NCBI RefSeq assembly: GCF_024158145.1
Contig: NZ_JAMYXM010000006.1
Span: 122,544 to 186,543 of the forward strand
Origin: Notoacmeibacter sp. MSK16QG-6
GTDB taxonomy: Bacteria; Pseudomonadota; Alphaproteobacteria; Rhizobiales; Rhizobiaceae
Direction: 5' to 3'
DNA length: 64,000 nucleotides
The notes beneath the pieces were generated by a model. It was not told the DNA's origin. It searched no databases and worked only from the letters and a program-made list of their open reading frames with translations. A program made the position numbers and the translations under genes. Shown here one piece after another: positions 45,633 through 54,522 of this stretch (positions within the stretch are counted from its first letter, which is position 1; each line of letters opens with the position of its first letter).

Positions 45633-46388
45633 TCAGTGCCCGAGATATACTTCAACGACTTTGGGATCGTTCTGCACATGCGTCATGCTGCCGTCGGACA
45701 GTACCTTGCCCTGATGCATCACCGTGACCCGGTGAGCGATGTCCTCGACAAACTTCATGTCGTGTTCGATGACGATGACCGAGCGGTCCTTGATGATGGT
45801 GTGCAGCAGTTCGGCGGTTTTCAGCCGTTCGCCCACGCTCATTCCCGCCACCGGCTCGTCCAGCATGAGAAGTGTCGGGTCCTGGATCAGCAGCATGCCG
45901 ATCTCCAGCCATTGCTTCTGGCCATGGCTCAGAATGGCAGCCGGCGTGTGAAGCTGATTGTGCAGGAAAACCATCCCTGCGATTTCTTCCACCCGGTCCC
46001 GCACTTCCGCGTCGCGACGAAAGGCGAGAGCGCCGAATACATTGCGGCCCCGCGGAAACGACAGCTCCAGATTTTCAAAAACGGTCAGTTCTTCGTAAAT
46101 CGAGGGGTTCTGGAATTTCCGCCCGACGCCCTGATGGACGATCTGGTGCTCTTTCAGGCTGGTCAGTTCAGTATCGCGAAACCTGATCGACCCGGAGGTC
46201 GCTTTGGTGCGTCCGCAAATCAGATCCAGGACCGTTGTCTTTCCGGCGCCGTTGGGGCCGATGATGACGCGGATCTCGTTCTCATCGATATAGAAGGACA
46301 GATCGTTGACCGCCTTGAAGCCATCGAAGGAAACGGTGAGCCCTTCGACCGAAAGAAGGAAGTCCTTTTGAGGAGATACGGCGTTCAT
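45633..46388 (-). CDS. urtD: Urea/amide ABC transporter ATPase UrtD-like
   Basis: A 251-residue LivG-type ATPase. Walker A is GPNGAGKTT (44-52). The signature is the atypical LSHGQKQWLEIGMLL seen in UrtD, and Walker B LLMLDEPVAGMS follows. It works with UrtE. It is 12 bases after urtC and 11 before urtE. Confidence 0.9.
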   Translation of the reverse strand: MNAVSPQKDFLLSVEGLTVSFDGFKAVNDLSFYIDENEIRVIIGPNGAGKTTVLDLICGRTKATSGSIRFRDTELTSLKEHQIVHQGVGRKFQNPSIYEELTVFENLELSFPRGRNVFGALAFRRDAEVRDRVEEIAGMVFLHNQLHTPAAILSHGQKQWLEIGMLLIQDPTLLMLDEPVAGMSVGERLKTAELLHTIIKDRSVIVIEHDMKFVEDIAHRVTVMHQGKVLSDGSMTHVQNDPKVVEVYLGH

Positions 46389-46400
46389 TCTTTCCTCCTG

Positions 46401-47543
46401 TCATTCCGCAGGGTTGGCGAGGGAATGACCTTCGGCGTCACGCTTGCGCATGGTGCCGAGAAGCCGGGCGATATGTGGAGCGAGATAGCGGTTGTAGAGA
46501 CCGGCGATACCGTCTGGGAACGCCATCACCACCGCGATGAACAGGCCGCCCATGGCAAAGAGCCACAGTTCGGGAAAACTCTCCGAAAAGGACGTCTTGG
46601 CGTAGTTGACGAGCAGCGTACCGTAAATTGCGCCGAACAGGGAAAGGCGTCCGCCGACCGCAGCGAATATCACCATCTCGATCGACGGCACGATGCCGAC
46701 GAAGGAGGGGCTCATGAAGCCGACCTGCAGCGTGAACATCGCGCCGCCGATCGCCGCCAGGGCCGCCGCAAAGCAGAAGACGAAAATCTTGAACGCCGCC
46801 ACATTGTAGCCGGAGAAACGGACGCGATCCTCCTTGTCGCGGATAGCGATCAGAAGCCGGCCGAACTTGGAGACATGCACGGCCTGCGACAATAGAAGCG
46901 AAGCGATCAGCAACCCGGCGCAGACGAAATAAAGGATCGTTTTGGCGTCGTTGGTGCGGATATCCCAACCGAGCAAGGTCCGCAGATCGGTGATGCCGTT
47001 GACGCCGCCGGTATAGCCTTGCTGGCCGATGATCAGGATCGTCAGGATCGCGGCGACGGCCTGTGTGATGATCGCGAAATAGACGCCGCCGACCCGCCGG
47101 GTGAACATCGCAAAGCCGATGATGAAGGCGAAGATGACGGGTACTGCGATCACGGCGAACAGCGCGAAGGGCAGCGAGCGGAAGGGTTCCCACCACCACG
47201 GCAGGGCAGTCACCTGGTTCCAGTCCATGAAGTCCGGGATGCCGGGCGTCGACTGAATGGCCGTATTCTCGGGAGACGAGGCCTCGAGCTTGAGGAACAT
47301 GGCCATGCAATAGCCGCCGAGGCCGAAGAAGACCCCCTGCCCCAGGCTGAGGATGCCGCCATGGCCCCAGCACAGAACCAGTCCGAGCGCGACAAACGCA
47401 TATGTCAGATATTTGCCGACCAGATTGAGACGGAATGGATCGAGCGCCAGCGGAAAGACGACGAGCAGTATGGCCGCGAGAATAGCGAGATAGAGCCAGC
47501 CGGACCGGGTGAAGAAGGGGTTGGACATCGCGTTCATGACCAT
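46401..47543 (-). CDS. urtC: Urea/amide ABC transporter permease UrtC-like
   Basis: A 380-residue LivM-type permease with about ten membrane helices. The loop GGYTGGVNGITDL and GHGGILSLGQGVFFGLGGYCMAMFL are typical of UrtC. The ATG at 47543 is four bases after the urtB stop with GAGG ahead. Short alternatives lie at 47537 and 47528. It forms the channel with UrtB. Confidence 0.9.
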   Translation of the reverse strand: MVMNAMSNPFFTRSGWLYLAILAAILLVVFPLALDPFRLNLVGKYLTYAFVALGLVLCWGHGGILSLGQGVFFGLGGYCMAMFLKLEASSPENTAIQSTPGIPDFMDWNQVTALPWWWEPFRSLPFALFAVIAVPVIFAFIIGFAMFTRRVGGVYFAIITQAVAAILTILIIGQQGYTGGVNGITDLRTLLGWDIRTNDAKTILYFVCAGLLIASLLLSQAVHVSKFGRLLIAIRDKEDRVRFSGYNVAAFKIFVFCFAAALAAIGGAMFTLQVGFMSPSFVGIVPSIEMVIFAAVGGRLSLFGAIYGTLLVNYAKTSFSESFPELWLFAMGGLFIAVVMAFPDGIAGLYNRYLAPHIARLLGTMRKRDAEGHSLANPAE

Positions 47544-47547
47544 TGCC

Positions 47548-48474
47548 TCACTGACGGATTTTGAGGGTGAAGAGACCCTGTGGCCGGAGCATCAGAATGA
47601 TGACGACGGTGAGCAGGGTGAGGACCTTCGCCATGGACCCGCTCATGAAGAACTCCATGGTCGACTGGGCCTGGGAGATGGTGAAGGCCGATGCGATGGT
47701 GCCTAGAAGGCTGGCCGCGCCGCCAAAGACCACGACGAGGAAGGTATCGACGATATAAAGCTGGCCTGCCGTCGGTCCTGTCGAACCGATCATGGTGAAG
47801 GCCGCACCCGCGATCCCGGCAATGCCGCAGCCAAGGCCGAACGTCATACGGTCGACGCGTCGTGTATCGATACCGACAGCACCGGCCATGATGCGGTTCT
47901 GCATGACGGCGCGGACGCGCTTGCCCCATCCGGAGCGGAACATGATGAAATAGACCGCGACGGTGATGGCGAGTGTCAGTCCCATCACGAACAGCCCGTT
48001 GATCGGCACTTCGACAATGTCGGTCAGGGCGACCGAACCCATCAGCCAGTCGGGCAGCGTAACGCCGACCTCACGTGCGCCGAAAACGGAGCGGTAGAGT
48101 TGCTGCAGGACAAGTGACAGCCCCCAGGTCGCCAGTAGCGTGTCGAGCGGTCGCTTGTAGAGATGGCGGATCATCGCCCATTCGACCAGGACGCCGAGCG
48201 CGAATGAGGCCAGGAACGCCAACGCCATGGCGACGAAAAAGTAGATCGGGAAAAGAGCCGGCGCGTAGTTCGACACGAAGTTCGAACAAAGATAGGTGAC
48301 ATAAGCTCCGAGAATCATGAACTCCCCGTGCGCCATGTTGATGACGCCCATCTGGCCGAAAATAATAGCCAGCCCGAGAGCCATCAGAACAAACACGGAG
48401 AAGAGGATCAGCCCGGCGAAGCCTTGCATTGCCAGGATGGAGAAGAATTCGCTGTATGTGTAATCACCAATCAT
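47548..48474 (-). CDS. urtB: Urea/amide ABC transporter permease UrtB-like
   Basis: A 308-residue LivH-type permease with eight to nine helices. It has GQMGVINMAHGEFMILGAY, VNRTRVVGVDTRR-like RVDRMTFGLG and the C-terminal VVVFGGAASLLGTIASAF. It lacks the long N-terminal domain of many urea UrtB proteins, which may point to amides rather than urea. A 99-base gap with a stable hairpin separates it from urtA. Confidence 0.88.
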   Translation of the reverse strand: MIGDYTYSEFFSILAMQGFAGLILFSVFVLMALGLAIIFGQMGVINMAHGEFMILGAYVTYLCSNFVSNYAPALFPIYFFVAMALAFLASFALGVLVEWAMIRHLYKRPLDTLLATWGLSLVLQQLYRSVFGAREVGVTLPDWLMGSVALTDIVEVPINGLFVMGLTLAITVAVYFIMFRSGWGKRVRAVMQNRIMAGAVGIDTRRVDRMTFGLGCGIAGIAGAAFTMIGSTGPTAGQLYIVDTFLVVVFGGAASLLGTIASAFTISQAQSTMEFFMSGSMAKVLTLLTVVIILMLRPQGLFTLKIRQ

Positions 48475-48530
48475 CGCCGTCGCTCCGGCCGTATGCCGGC
48501 CTTCCTGTTGGATAGGAAAAGGAGGGGAGG

Positions 48531-48556
48531 CTCCCCCACGCCGAAGCGTGGAGGAG
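48531..48556 (-). other. Stable stem-loop between urtA and urtB
   Basis: Arms of 11 bases with one mismatch around a TTCG loop when read on the coding (minus) strand, so the RNA has a C(UUCG)G tetraloop. A pyrimidine-rich CCTCCCCTCCTTTTCC follows. It may be a partial terminator or a 3' stabiliser, giving more binding protein than membrane components. Confidence 0.6.
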
Positions 48557-48573
48557 TGTGCAACCCGGCTGGC

Positions 48574-49842
48574 TTATTGATAGCCTTCCGGGAAAGGATC
48601 CGGCTCCATCAGTTCTTCGGTCTCGTAGACGACCTCGTACTGACCGTCCGGCATGGCGTGGCCGATACGGGTCTTGGACCAGAGATGATGGTTCGGGTGG
48701 ATCTTCACGTAGCCCTCTGGGGCGGTGTCGAGTTCAATATCCGGCGATGCCTCACGCACCTTGTCGATGTCGAAGCTGCCGGCTTTTTCGACCGCCGCCT
48801 TCCAGAGCCATGGACCGAGATAGGCGGCCTGGGTCACGTCGCCGATCACCATGTCGTCTCCCCACATCTTTTTGAACTCGGAGACGAATTCCTTGTTGTT
48901 CTCGTTATCGAGGCTCTGGAAATATTTCATCGCGGCGTAAGCGCCTTCGATGTTCTCACCGCCGATGCCGCGGATCTCGTCCTCGGTCACCGAAATGGTC
49001 AGCAGAAGCGGCTTTTCCTTCGTCATATCGATGCCAGCCGCCTTGAGCTGCTTGTAAAAAGCAACGTTGGAGCCGCCGACGACGATCGCATAGATGACGT
49101 CCGGCTTCTTCAGGCGGATTTTGTTGATGACCGAATTGAACTGCGTATGGCCGAGCGGGTAGTACTCCTCGCCCACCACTTCGAGGCCGAGCTTTTCGAT
49201 GTGCTTGCGCGCAATCTTGTTGGAGGTGCGCGGCCAGATGTAGTCGGAACCAAGGAGGTAGAACGTCTTTGCCCCCTTTTCCTTGGCGACCCAGTCGATG
49301 CCGGCGATGATCTGTTGGGTCGCTTCCTGACCCGTGTAGATAACGTTCGGGCTCTCTTCCAGGCCCTCATAGAAGGTCGGGTAATAGAGCATGCCGTTAT
49401 ATTGCTCGAAAACGGGTAGAACGGCCTTGCGTGATGCCGAGGTCCAGCATCCGAAAACGGAAGCCACTTTGTCCTGAACAAGCAGCTTCTTGGCCTTTTC
49501 GGCAAAGGTCGGCCAGTCGGACGCGCCGTCTTCCTGAATATACTCGATCTTGCGTCCGAGCACGCCGCCCATCGCATTGATCTGTTCGATAGCCAGTTTT
49601 TCGGCCTGCACCGAACCGGTCTCGGAAATCGCCATGGTGCCGGTGATCGAATGCAGGATGCCGACCGTTACGGTATCGTCGGTTACCGCCAGGCCGGTCG
49701 TGTTTATTTCGGATGTCGGCGGCTTGTCTTGAGCAAGGGCGGGAATACCGGCCGATGCCAGGATGGAGATGGAAGCGATGCCCGCCATAAGCTGGCGGCG
49801 GCTCATGCGAAAGCCTGCACCACGAGAGCGCGAATGCGTCAT
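48574..49842 (-). CDS. urtA: Urea/short-chain amide binding protein UrtA-like
   Basis: A 422-residue periplasmic binding protein with a Tat-like signal (SRRQLMAGIASISIL). It is a type-1 fold and the segments VTVGILHSITGTMAISE, GASDWPTFAEKAKKLL and FGCWTSASRKAVLPVFE match UrtA/FmdD. GAGGGG precedes the ATG at 49842, which is preferred to an in-frame codon at 49938. It is the first gene of the operon urtABCDE-fmdAB. Urea versus formamide as ligand cannot be told from sequence; the linked formamidase favours amides. Confidence 0.9.
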   Translation of the reverse strand: MTHSRSRGAGFRMSRRQLMAGIASISILASAGIPALAQDKPPTSEINTTGLAVTDDTVTVGILHSITGTMAISETGSVQAEKLAIEQINAMGGVLGRKIEYIQEDGASDWPTFAEKAKKLLVQDKVASVFGCWTSASRKAVLPVFEQYNGMLYYPTFYEGLEESPNVIYTGQEATQQIIAGIDWVAKEKGAKTFYLLGSDYIWPRTSNKIARKHIEKLGLEVVGEEYYPLGHTQFNSVINKIRLKKPDVIYAIVVGGSNVAFYKQLKAAGIDMTKEKPLLLTISVTEDEIRGIGGENIEGAYAAMKYFQSLDNENNKEFVSEFKKMWGDDMVIGDVTQAAYLGPWLWKAAVEKAGSFDIDKVREASPDIELDTAPEGYVKIHPNHHLWSKTRIGHAMPDGQYEVVYETEELMEPDPFPEGYQ

Positions 49843-49937
49843 GGGAAACCCCTCGGTTTCTGAAGGTCTTGTAGGGTTCAGATCCGACGAACCTCGCCGG
49901 TCGAGGGGTATCCGGCCACGCTTTTTGCAACGCAACA

Positions 49938-49978
49938 ATGGGCCATTTAACGTATGGAAGGTGCGTTAAATGCCCCAT
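49938..49978. promoter_or_regulatory. 15-bp inverted repeat before urtA, candidate operator
   Basis: Arms of 15 bases (ATGGGCCATTTAACG at 49938-49952; the other at 49964-49978) matching except one base, with an 11-base spacer. It lies about 95 bases upstream of urtA in the divergent gap with the sensor kinase. No T-run follows either arm. It is a strong candidate site for the LuxR-type regulator at 53547 or another activator. Confidence 0.55.
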
Positions 49979-50172
49979 AGCCTGATTTCACGTGTTGGCG
50001 GTTGGTCAATCGGAGGATTTTCCTAGGAAACTATGGCTTTTGGACCGTTCAACTTAACTGCCGTCGTTGAAAAATTGGCCGGCTTCTTGACCTTCGCGCC
50101 TGCAGCAAAGAAGCTATTTTCTGATAGATCAGGCGAAATCGGCGGCAGGCCAATTTCGCGGCGAGAGGCTAT
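49979..50172. promoter_or_regulatory. Promoter region of the sensor kinase, with TTTCCTAGGAAA palindrome
   Basis: The 330-base divergent gap (49843-50172) ends here. Besides the inverted repeat at 49938, a perfect 12-base palindrome TTTCCTAGGAAA lies at 50019-50030. I see no clear sigma-54 or sigma-70 box. GCGAGAGG before the ATG is a weak ribosome site. Confidence 0.4.
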
Positions 50173-53100
50173 ATGTCGCAGACGTTCCGCATCGCCCGCC
50201 TGAAGCGCACCTATTCCCGCTGGGTGGCCGACGAAACAATGGAAGACTGTGCGTTGCGCTTTACGGCGTATCGCGTCAGGCGGTTTTCACCCGGACGGAT
50301 CGCCAATACAGCTATCGGAGCGGTTTCCTTTCTGGCGCTTGAGGCGATCGGTGGAGCAATCACCCTTTCCTTCGGCTTCTCGAATGCGCTCGCCGCTATC
50401 CTTGTCACATCCTGCCTGATCTTCCTGGCTGCCCTGCCCATCTCATGGCACGCGGCCCGCGCCGGGGTCGACGTCGACCTTCTGACGCGCGGAGCGGGTT
50501 TCGGCTATCTCGGATCGACGCTGACTTCGTTGATCTACGCCAGTTTCACTTTCATCTTCTTTGCCATCGAGGCGGCCATTGTCGCCACGGCGCTGAAACT
50601 CACGCTCGGTATGCCGCTATGGCTCGGCTACATCGTCTCATCGCTAGGCGTAATCCCGCTTGTTCTATACGGCATTACTTTCATCAGCCGCTTTCAGGCG
50701 TGGACCCAGCCTATATGGATCGTGCTCCAGCTGGCGCCGTTCGTGTTCATCGCGGCAAACGGCTTTCAACCGGTAAGCAACTGGACCGGCTATACCGGGC
50801 TATATGGCGCGCTGGACGGCGGGGTGGGGATAGCTGCCTTCGGAGCGGCATCGGCGGTTCTCTTTTCGCTGATCGCGCAGATCGGCGAGCAGGTCGACTA
50901 TCTGCGCTTTCTGCCGAAACGCTCGAAAATCGGTCATCTGAACTGGTGGGTGGCAATGGTCAGCGCGGGGCCGGGATGGATCGTGATCGGAGCGCTGAAG
51001 ATCCTCGCCGGTTCTTTTCTCGCCTACTACGCCTTCGCCAATGGAACAGGATTTGGCGAGGCATCGGACCCCGTTTACATGTACCACACTGTCTTCTCCC
51101 AGATGGTGTCCACGCCCGAACTGGCGCTCGGCCTGACCGGAATTTTCATCGTTATCTGTCAGGCTAAAATCAACGTCACCAATGCCTATGCGGGCTCCAT
51201 CGCATGGTCGAATTTCTTCAGCCGGCTGACGCACAATCACCCCGGACGGGTGGTCTGGCTTGTCTTCAATGTGCTCATCAGTCTTCTGCTGATGGAATTC
51301 GGCATGTATCGGGCGTTCGAACATATTCTCGGCCTGTATTCCATCCTTGCCGTCGCCTGGGTTTCCGCTCTCGTTGCGGACCTCGTCATCAACAAGCCGC
51401 TCGGTCTCTCACCGAAAGAGATCGAGTTTCGCCGCGCCCACCTTTACGATATCAATCCGGTTGGGTTCGGAGCGATGATGATCGGCATCGGCGTTTCGAT
51501 CGCGTCCTATTTCGGTCTCCTCGGCTCCAGCGCCGAGGCGCTTTACTCCTACGTCGCCATCGCAGTCACCTTTTTGGTGGCGCCACTCTTGGCGTTCCTG
51601 ACGGAGGGACGATATTACCTCGCCCGTCAGCCAGACCCGACCGTTTCTGCGCCGGGTCTGAAGACCTGCTGCATTTGCGAATATTCATACGATGGCGAGG
51701 ACATGGCGCATTGCCCCGTCTATTCCGGGCCGATCTGTTCATTATGCTGTTCTCTGGACGCCCGCTGCGGCGATGGCTGCAAGCCGCAGGGCAGGCTCGG
51801 CGCGCAGATGCACGGCGCCGTCAGTAAGCTTGCCTTTCACCACGAAAATGTCGAGCGCTGGCTGGGTTCGACCCTTGCGCGCTATCTGGGCATCATGGCC
51901 TGTACGGCCATCGTCATGGCGATCGTTTTCGTGTTCGCTTCGTTCGACGGTCAGTTAAATGGCAGTCTTGGCAACGCCGCGACAGATACGCTGCTTCTGA
52001 AACTCTACGCAATCATGATGATCGCCGCTGGCGTCATTGTCTGGCTGGTCGTTCTTGCCCAGGACAGCCATTCGCGAGCAGAGGAAGAAGTGCGTCGGCA
52101 TACCGGACTTCTGATCGACGAAATCGCCGCTCACCGGGAAACGGATCGTCAACTGCAACAGGCCAAGGAAGTCGCGGAGAAGGCCAATCTCGCCAAGAGC
52201 CGTTATGTTGTCGGATTGAGTCACGAACTGCGTACGCCCCTTAATGCGATACTCGGATATGCCCAGCTTCTTGAACGGCAGGCCCAGCCTGAAACGCCGG
52301 TAGGCAATGCGGCCCGCACGATCAAGAAAAGCGGCGATCACCTGACGCTAATGATCGACGGCCTGCTCGACATTTCGCGGATCGAAGCGGGCAAGCTGGA
52401 AATCTTCCGGCATAAGGTCGCGCTTAAACCGCTCCTCGACCAATTGATCGACATGTTCAGTTTGCAGGCCGCGAACAAGAATGTCGCTTTCATATTCGAA
52501 CCACCGGCGACGCTTCCCGACTATGTCTGGACGGACGGCAAGCGGTTGCGCCAAATTCTCATCAATCTTCTCTCCAATGCCGTCAAATTCACACGTGAAG
52601 GAGACGTCCGGTTCAGCGTTGCGTACCGTAACCAGATCGCCGTGTTCACAATCGCGGACACCGGCATCGGCATCGCGCCGGAAGATTTGGAGAGGGTCTT
52701 TCTTCCCTTCGAACGAGCCGCGGAAGGTGTTGACCAATACGCCGCCCCCGGCACTGGCCTCGGATTGGCCATAACAAGACTTCTCGTCGACATAATGGGT
52801 GCCGACCTCTCCGTTCAAAGCGAACTGGACGTCGGTACGACATTTACACTGCGAATAATGCTCGGCTCAGCCCACAAGGGAGAGGAAATCCAGGTTCAGC
52901 AGCCGCTTCCGAAGGGTTATGTCGGGTGTCGTCGGCGTATTCTGGTTGCCGACGACAATTCCAATCACCGAGCGGTTACGCGCGAATTTCTGGAACCGAT
53001 CGGCTTCGAAGTAATTGAAGCGGTCGATGGACGATCCGCGATGTCGGCGGCGGCCATATCACCGGTCGATCTTGCGTTGCTGGACGTCGCCATGCCGCAT

Positions 53101-53550
53101 ATGGATGGCTGGCAGGTCGCCAGACGATTGCGGGCGTCGGATCCCGATCTGCCAATCGTCATGATATCAGCTGAAGCGGGACCGGAAAGAAACCGGCCCG
53201 AATATCAGGCGCTCTACAATAGCTATCTGACAAAGCCATTTTCCTTCGCCGATCTGATCGAAGCGCTCGGTACGCTTCTATCACTCCAATGGACCAATGA
53301 GAGCGAGGAAGCGCGGTGGCTGGCAGCATCGGAAAGCTGGACGTGGCCATCGGACGAGCGCATTCGTGAACTGGAGAAACTGGCTCGCACCGGCTTTCTG
53401 CGTTCGCTCGTCGCAGTATTGCGTGAAATCGAGCAGCGCGATCCTGATCTCAAAGCCTTCTGCGATACGATCCGCGATCTGGCCGAGCGCGGTCGTGCCG
53501 ATACCATTCTGACGATTCTGGCGCGAGCGCCAGCCGATCTGGTGCAATGA
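50173..53550 (+). CDS. NCS1 permease-like hybrid sensor histidine kinase
   Basis: A 1125-residue fusion. Residues about 35-485 form a 12-helix transporter-like domain of the nucleobase:cation symporter-1 type (SWHAARAGVDVDLLTRGAGFG, FNVLISLLLMEFG). A cysteine cluster follows (Cys499, 500, 502, 514, 522, 525, 526, 532, 536 with His513), which looks like a zinc site. Two more helices (about 571-592 and 612-632) and a coiled coil lead to the kinase: His684 in GLSHELRTPLNA, ATPase domain 780-900 with DTGIGIAPEDLE and GTGLGLAI. A receiver (about 922-1040) has Asp971. The helical tail may be another output part. It is divergent from the amide operon and coupled to a response regulator, so it likely senses the transported substrate. 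Confidence 0.85.
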   Translation: MSQTFRIARLKRTYSRWVADETMEDCALRFTAYRVRRFSPGRIANTAIGAVSFLALEAIGGAITLSFGFSNALAAILVTSCLIFLAALPISWHAARAGVDVDLLTRGAGFGYLGSTLTSLIYASFTFIFFAIEAAIVATALKLTLGMPLWLGYIVSSLGVIPLVLYGITFISRFQAWTQPIWIVLQLAPFVFIAANGFQPVSNWTGYTGLYGALDGGVGIAAFGAASAVLFSLIAQIGEQVDYLRFLPKRSKIGHLNWWVAMVSAGPGWIVIGALKILAGSFLAYYAFANGTGFGEASDPVYMYHTVFSQMVSTPELALGLTGIFIVICQAKINVTNAYAGSIAWSNFFSRLTHNHPGRVVWLVFNVLISLLLMEFGMYRAFEHILGLYSILAVAWVSALVADLVINKPLGLSPKEIEFRRAHLYDINPVGFGAMMIGIGVSIASYFGLLGSSAEALYSYVAIAVTFLVAPLLAFLTEGRYYLARQPDPTVSAPGLKTCCICEYSYDGEDMAHCPVYSGPICSLCCSLDARCGDGCKPQGRLGAQMHGAVSKLAFHHENVERWLGSTLARYLGIMACTAIVMAIVFVFASFDGQLNGSLGNAATDTLLLKLYAIMMIAAGVIVWLVVLAQDSHSRAEEEVRRHTGLLIDEIAAHRETDRQLQQAKEVAEKANLAKSRYVVGLSHELRTPLNAILGYAQLLERQAQPETPVGNAARTIKKSGDHLTLMIDGLLDISRIEAGKLEIFRHKVALKPLLDQLIDMFSLQAANKNVAFIFEPPATLPDYVWTDGKRLRQILINLLSNAVKFTREGDVRFSVAYRNQIAVFTIADTGIGIAPEDLERVFLPFERAAEGVDQYAAPGTGLGLAITRLLVDIMGADLSVQSELDVGTTFTLRIMLGSAHKGEEIQVQQPLPKGYVGCRRRILVADDNSNHRAVTREFLEPIGFEVIEAVDGRSAMSAAAISPVDLALLDVAMPHMDGWQVARRLRASDPDLPIVMISAEAGPERNRPEYQALYNSYLTKPFSFADLIEALGTLLSLQWTNESEEARWLAASESWTWPSDERIRELEKLARTGFLRSLVAVLREIEQRDPDLKAFCDTIRDLAERGRADTILTILARAPADLVQ

Positions 53551-54449
53551 CCATGACCCCAAAACCCGCCATCCTCATTGTCGACGATTCACCAGAAACC
53601 GCTGCGATGCTGAAGGACGCCGTCAGCTTTCATGGCTTCGCGGCCGAAGCGGCCCATTCTGGTCTTGAGGCTCTAAAGGCAATTGGACGCGCCCTGCCCG
53701 ACATGGTCCTCATGGACGCGCGAATGCCTGGCATCAACGGTTTCGAAACGACCGAGATGGTCCGCGCCGATCCACGGCTGCAGCACGTTCCGGTCATGAT
53801 CATGACTGGGGCCAACGAATCGGAGCATGTCGTCCATGCGTTCGCATCCGGTGCGGTCGATTTTATTGCAAAGCCCATCAACCTGGATGAACTGTTCGCA
53901 CGCATGAATGTCCACCTCGGGCAGTTTCACCGCCAGCGATCCGCGCAGAAGGCGCTGGATGCGACCGGAAGGCATATCCTTTCTGTATCGCCCCATGGCG
54001 CGATTCACTGGACGACGCGCCAAGCCGCTGAATTGCTCGAGCGTGCCGGCTTGCCGAATGGCGAAAACCAGCGATTGCCTGTAGCCGTCGTCGAATGGCT
54101 GGCCGAGGAAAACGACAAGCCCCTCAGTCTCAAGCAGAGCGGCATTGCGCTGGAAATGCGGGTGGTCGAAGCAGGCTCCGATCAGTTTCTCATTAGGCTT
54201 CTGGATCGAAGCAGAGGGACTGACGAAGAACGCCTGGGGCAGACATTCGATCTGACCGTCCGCGAAGCGCAGGTCTTGCTCTGGATCGCTCACGGAAAAT
54301 CGAACAAGGAGATCGGCGATATTCTGGAGATGAGCCACCGGACGGTGAACAAGCATCTGGAACAGATCTTCGCCAAACTCGGCGTGGAAAACCGTACGGC
54401 GGCTGCGACGACTGCCGTCCGCGTTCTGTGGGCCGATGAGGCATATTAG
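53547..54449 (+). CDS. LuxR-type response regulator paired with the NCS1 sensor
   Basis: A 300-residue regulator. The receiver (residues 8-128) has Asp13-Asp14, phosphoacceptor Asp57 in MVLMDARMPG and Lys in DFIAKPIN. A central segment (130-225) has no recognised fold. The LuxR helix-turn-helix (about 232-290) includes LTVREAQVLLWIAHGKSNKEI. Its ATG overlaps the sensor stop by four bases (ATGA). It probably binds the divergent region before urtA. Convergent with the GntR gene. Confidence 0.88.
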   Translation: MTMTPKPAILIVDDSPETAAMLKDAVSFHGFAAEAAHSGLEALKAIGRALPDMVLMDARMPGINGFETTEMVRADPRLQHVPVMIMTGANESEHVVHAFASGAVDFIAKPINLDELFARMNVHLGQFHRQRSAQKALDATGRHILSVSPHGAIHWTTRQAAELLERAGLPNGENQRLPVAVVEWLAEENDKPLSLKQSGIALEMRVVEAGSDQFLIRLLDRSRGTDEERLGQTFDLTVREAQVLLWIAHGKSNKEIGDILEMSHRTVNKHLEQIFAKLGVENRTAAATTAVRVLWADEAY

Positions 54450-54522
54450 CCGCCGCGTTGGCCGCTGGTTTTGAGCGTCGCGTTCAACTCGCTGTCACTC
54501 AGGCGCGGCCTGACAATTCTGA

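Noticed and set aside
43794..46895. Long plus-strand open frames (443 and 419 codons) across fmdA, urtE, urtD and urtC
   Set aside because: Shadows of the minus-strand operon. Their translations are rich in His, Asp and Arg without domains.
48328..49419. A 363-codon plus-strand frame inside urtA and urtB
   Set aside because: Antisense to well-supported transporter genes and crosses the urtA-urtB hairpin.
49938..49978. The inverted repeat as an NtrC site or intrinsic terminator
   Set aside because: It lacks the NtrC consensus (TGCAC / GGTGCA spacing) and has no T-run after either arm.
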